From assembly GCA_017989935.1 (NCBI GenBank), contig JAGNOY010000094.1, forward strand, positions 1 through 7,269: a stretch of 7,269 nt of DNA, in the 5' to 3' direction. The position numbers were made by a program, and so were the translations under genes. The notes under the pieces are model-generated. The model made no database searches and was not told the origin of the DNA. It was given only the letters and a program-made list of their open reading frames with translations. Positions within the stretch are counted from its first letter, which is position 1, and the number at the start of each line of letters is the position of its first letter. Of this stretch, positions 6,364-7,269 are shown one piece after another. Origin of the DNA: Chitinophagaceae bacterium (GTDB taxonomy: Bacteria > Bacteroidota > Bacteroidia > Chitinophagales > Chitinophagaceae).

Positions 6364-6439
6364 GCGGCAGTGATTGTAGTGGAAATCCCATCTCGTTCTT
6401 CAAAACGAGATGGATTGAAACGAAAAGCACGAGTGCCGC
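6364..6439 (+). ncRNA. Candidate structured RNA element in the rplM-susC spacer
   Basis: A 76-base element with nested stems in otherwise AT-rich, gene-free DNA. The outer stem pairs GCGGCA (6364-6369) with TGCCGC (6434-6439). The inner perfect 10-bp stem pairs CCATCTCGTT (6388-6397) with AACGAGATGG (6404-6413) around the loop CTTCAA. The two connecting strands are related: GATTGTAGTGGAAAT (6372-6386) and GATTGAAACGAAAAG (6413-6427) agree at 10 of 15 positions, which suggests an internal loop with two-fold character. Recurrent spacer elements containing GATTGTAGnGGAAA between paired arms occur in Bacteroidota genomes, and the Flavo-1 RNA class is a possible match; this is from memory and unverified. 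The plus strand is preferred only because of that resemblance. It has no T-tract, so it is not a simple terminator. Confidence 0.5.
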
Positions 6440-6537
6440 CCAAATCCTTAAACTAACATTGAACTAAAGAGCAACATAAGAAATCATAGCATCAAATTTT
6501 AAATTGTTAATTAAAATGAAAATTATTGTTAAAAAAG

Positions 6538-6569
6538 TTTGTATATAAAAAATAACAATATTATGTTTA
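6538..6569 (+). promoter_or_regulatory. Candidate promoter of the susC-like gene
   Basis: TTTG at 6538-6541 and TATGTTTA at 6562-6569 are separated by 20 bases. They match the Bacteroidota -33 TTTG and, with one mismatch at the last base, the -7 TAnnTTTG. The -7 box lies 43 bases before the ATG at 6613, predicting a leader of about 35-40 bases. The surrounding AT-rich sequence makes chance matches possible. Confidence 0.5.
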
Positions 6570-6612
6570 CATCACGATTTGGTAATTAATTTTTAAACTT
6601 AAAAAACAAAGC

Positions 6613-7269
6613 ATGAAGAAAAAACTATTACTCACGCTAACTGTTCTGTTGATTGGCTTGCAAGCCTTATTAGCACAGAATTCGATTAGAGGAAAGATTT
6701 TAGATGAGAAAGGTGAACCCATTCCTGGAGCAACCATTCGCGTGAAAGGGACTAACAAAGGAACTGTCACGGATTTAAACGGAAATTTTAAATTGAATAC
6801 GGAAGATGGAGCAGCCCTCACTATAAGTGCCATTGGTATGAAGACAGCCGAGAAATCTGCACAGGATGGTATGACAGTTAAAATGGCTACGGAAACAAGA
6901 GGTATCGGTGAAGTTTTAGTCACAGCGCTTGCAATTCCTAGAGAAAAAAGAAGCTTAGGTTATGCAACTACCCAGGTAAAAGGCGATGATTTAACCCAAG
7001 GTCAAGATCGTGGGGTATTGAGTGCCTTAGCAGGGAAAGTGGCTGGTGTAAATATCACAAATACTTCAGGATCTCCAGGAAGCGGTACACGTGTTGTAAT
7101 TCGCGGTGGGTCATCAATTTTTGGAAACAACCAAGCTCTATTAGTTATTGATGGGGTGCCTTATGACAATGGGAACCCTCAAAGTGCAAGAACTACTGAT
7201 AATTTCAATAACCAAATTGATGCGGGTAATCGTGGGAATGATATTACCCCAGAGGACGTAGAAAGTATG
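6613..7269 (+). CDS. SusC/RagA-family TonB-dependent outer-membrane receptor (N-terminal part)
   Basis: The reading frame runs from ATG 6613 to the window edge: 219 codons without a stop. Family members are usually about 1000 residues, so most of the barrel is missing. Residues 1-21 are a signal peptide (MKKKLLL to ALLA). Residues 25-92 are a carboxypeptidase-regulatory-like beta domain with GEPIPGATIRVKGTNKGTVT and DLNGNF. IGEVLVTAL (98-106) is the TonB-box-like segment. The plug domain follows, with LAGKVAGVNIT (139-149), SGSPGSGTRVVIRGG (152-166) and LLVIDGVPY (176-184). SusC-type proteins import glycans, peptides or other nutrients across the outer membrane using TonB energy, normally with a SusD-like lipoprotein encoded next downstream, which is outside the window. 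The substrate cannot be inferred. It is transcribed away from the ribosomal operon and has its own candidate promoter. Confidence 0.93.
   Translation, partial: MKKKLLLTLTVLLIGLQALLAQNSIRGKILDEKGEPIPGATIRVKGTNKGTVTDLNGNFKLNTEDGAALTISAIGMKTAEKSAQDGMTVKMATETRGIGEVLVTALAIPREKRSLGYATTQVKGDDLTQGQDRGVLSALAGKVAGVNITNTSGSPGSGTRVVIRGGSSIFGNNQALLVIDGVPYDNGNPQSARTTDNFNNQIDAGNRGNDITPEDVESM

Noticed and set aside
6364..6439. Intrinsic terminator or tRNA
   Set aside because: No T-tract follows the stem on either strand, and no cloverleaf, T-loop motif or CCA end is present.
6567..6923. 118-residue minus-strand open frame opposite the susC-like gene
   Set aside because: The plus strand here encodes a clear signal peptide and SusC N-terminal domains; the antisense frame has no family features.

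Overview
The window looks like chromosomal DNA from a low-GC member of the Bacteroidota. Four signs support this: a SusC/RagA-type TonB-dependent receptor gene, a secreted PKD-repeat protein with a type IX secretion (Por) C-terminal sorting domain, start codons without clear Shine-Dalgarno sequences, and promoter-like elements resembling the Bacteroidota -33 TTTG / -7 TAnnTTTG type. I cannot place it to genus.

Layout, left to right. Bases 1-177 (+) are the 3' end of fdhD, which encodes a formate dehydrogenase accessory sulfurtransferase. A convergent terminator at 176-200 overlaps its stop codon. Bases 226-3168 (-) hold a 980-residue secreted protein made of a signal peptide, ten tandem PKD-like domains with a regular cysteine pattern, and a type IX sorting domain. 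Bases 3396-6134 (-) are a ribosomal/translation operon in the order rplM (L13), rpsI (S9), rpsB (S2), tsf (EF-Ts). It has a promoter-like element before rplM, a strong hairpin between rpsB and tsf, and a strong intrinsic terminator after tsf. The 478-base spacer 6135-6612 separates this operon from a divergent gene and contains a structured, RNA-like element (6364-6439). From 6613 (+) to the window edge runs the N-terminal third or less of a SusC/RagA-family outer-membrane receptor: signal peptide, carboxypeptidase-like regulatory domain, TonB-box-like segment and plug.

The four translation genes form one functional unit. L13 and S9 are normally co-transcribed, and S2 and EF-Ts likewise; here the two pairs are joined. 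The PKD protein and the SusC-like receptor are cell-envelope or secreted functions with no visible link to the operon between them.

The most interesting parts are the PKD array, which is a higher-order DNA repeat (522-bp period, with some segments closest at 1044 bp) encoding four cysteines per domain, and the two unexplained structured elements at 4288-4323 and 6364-6439. I saw no tRNA, rRNA, insertion sequence or CRISPR array.
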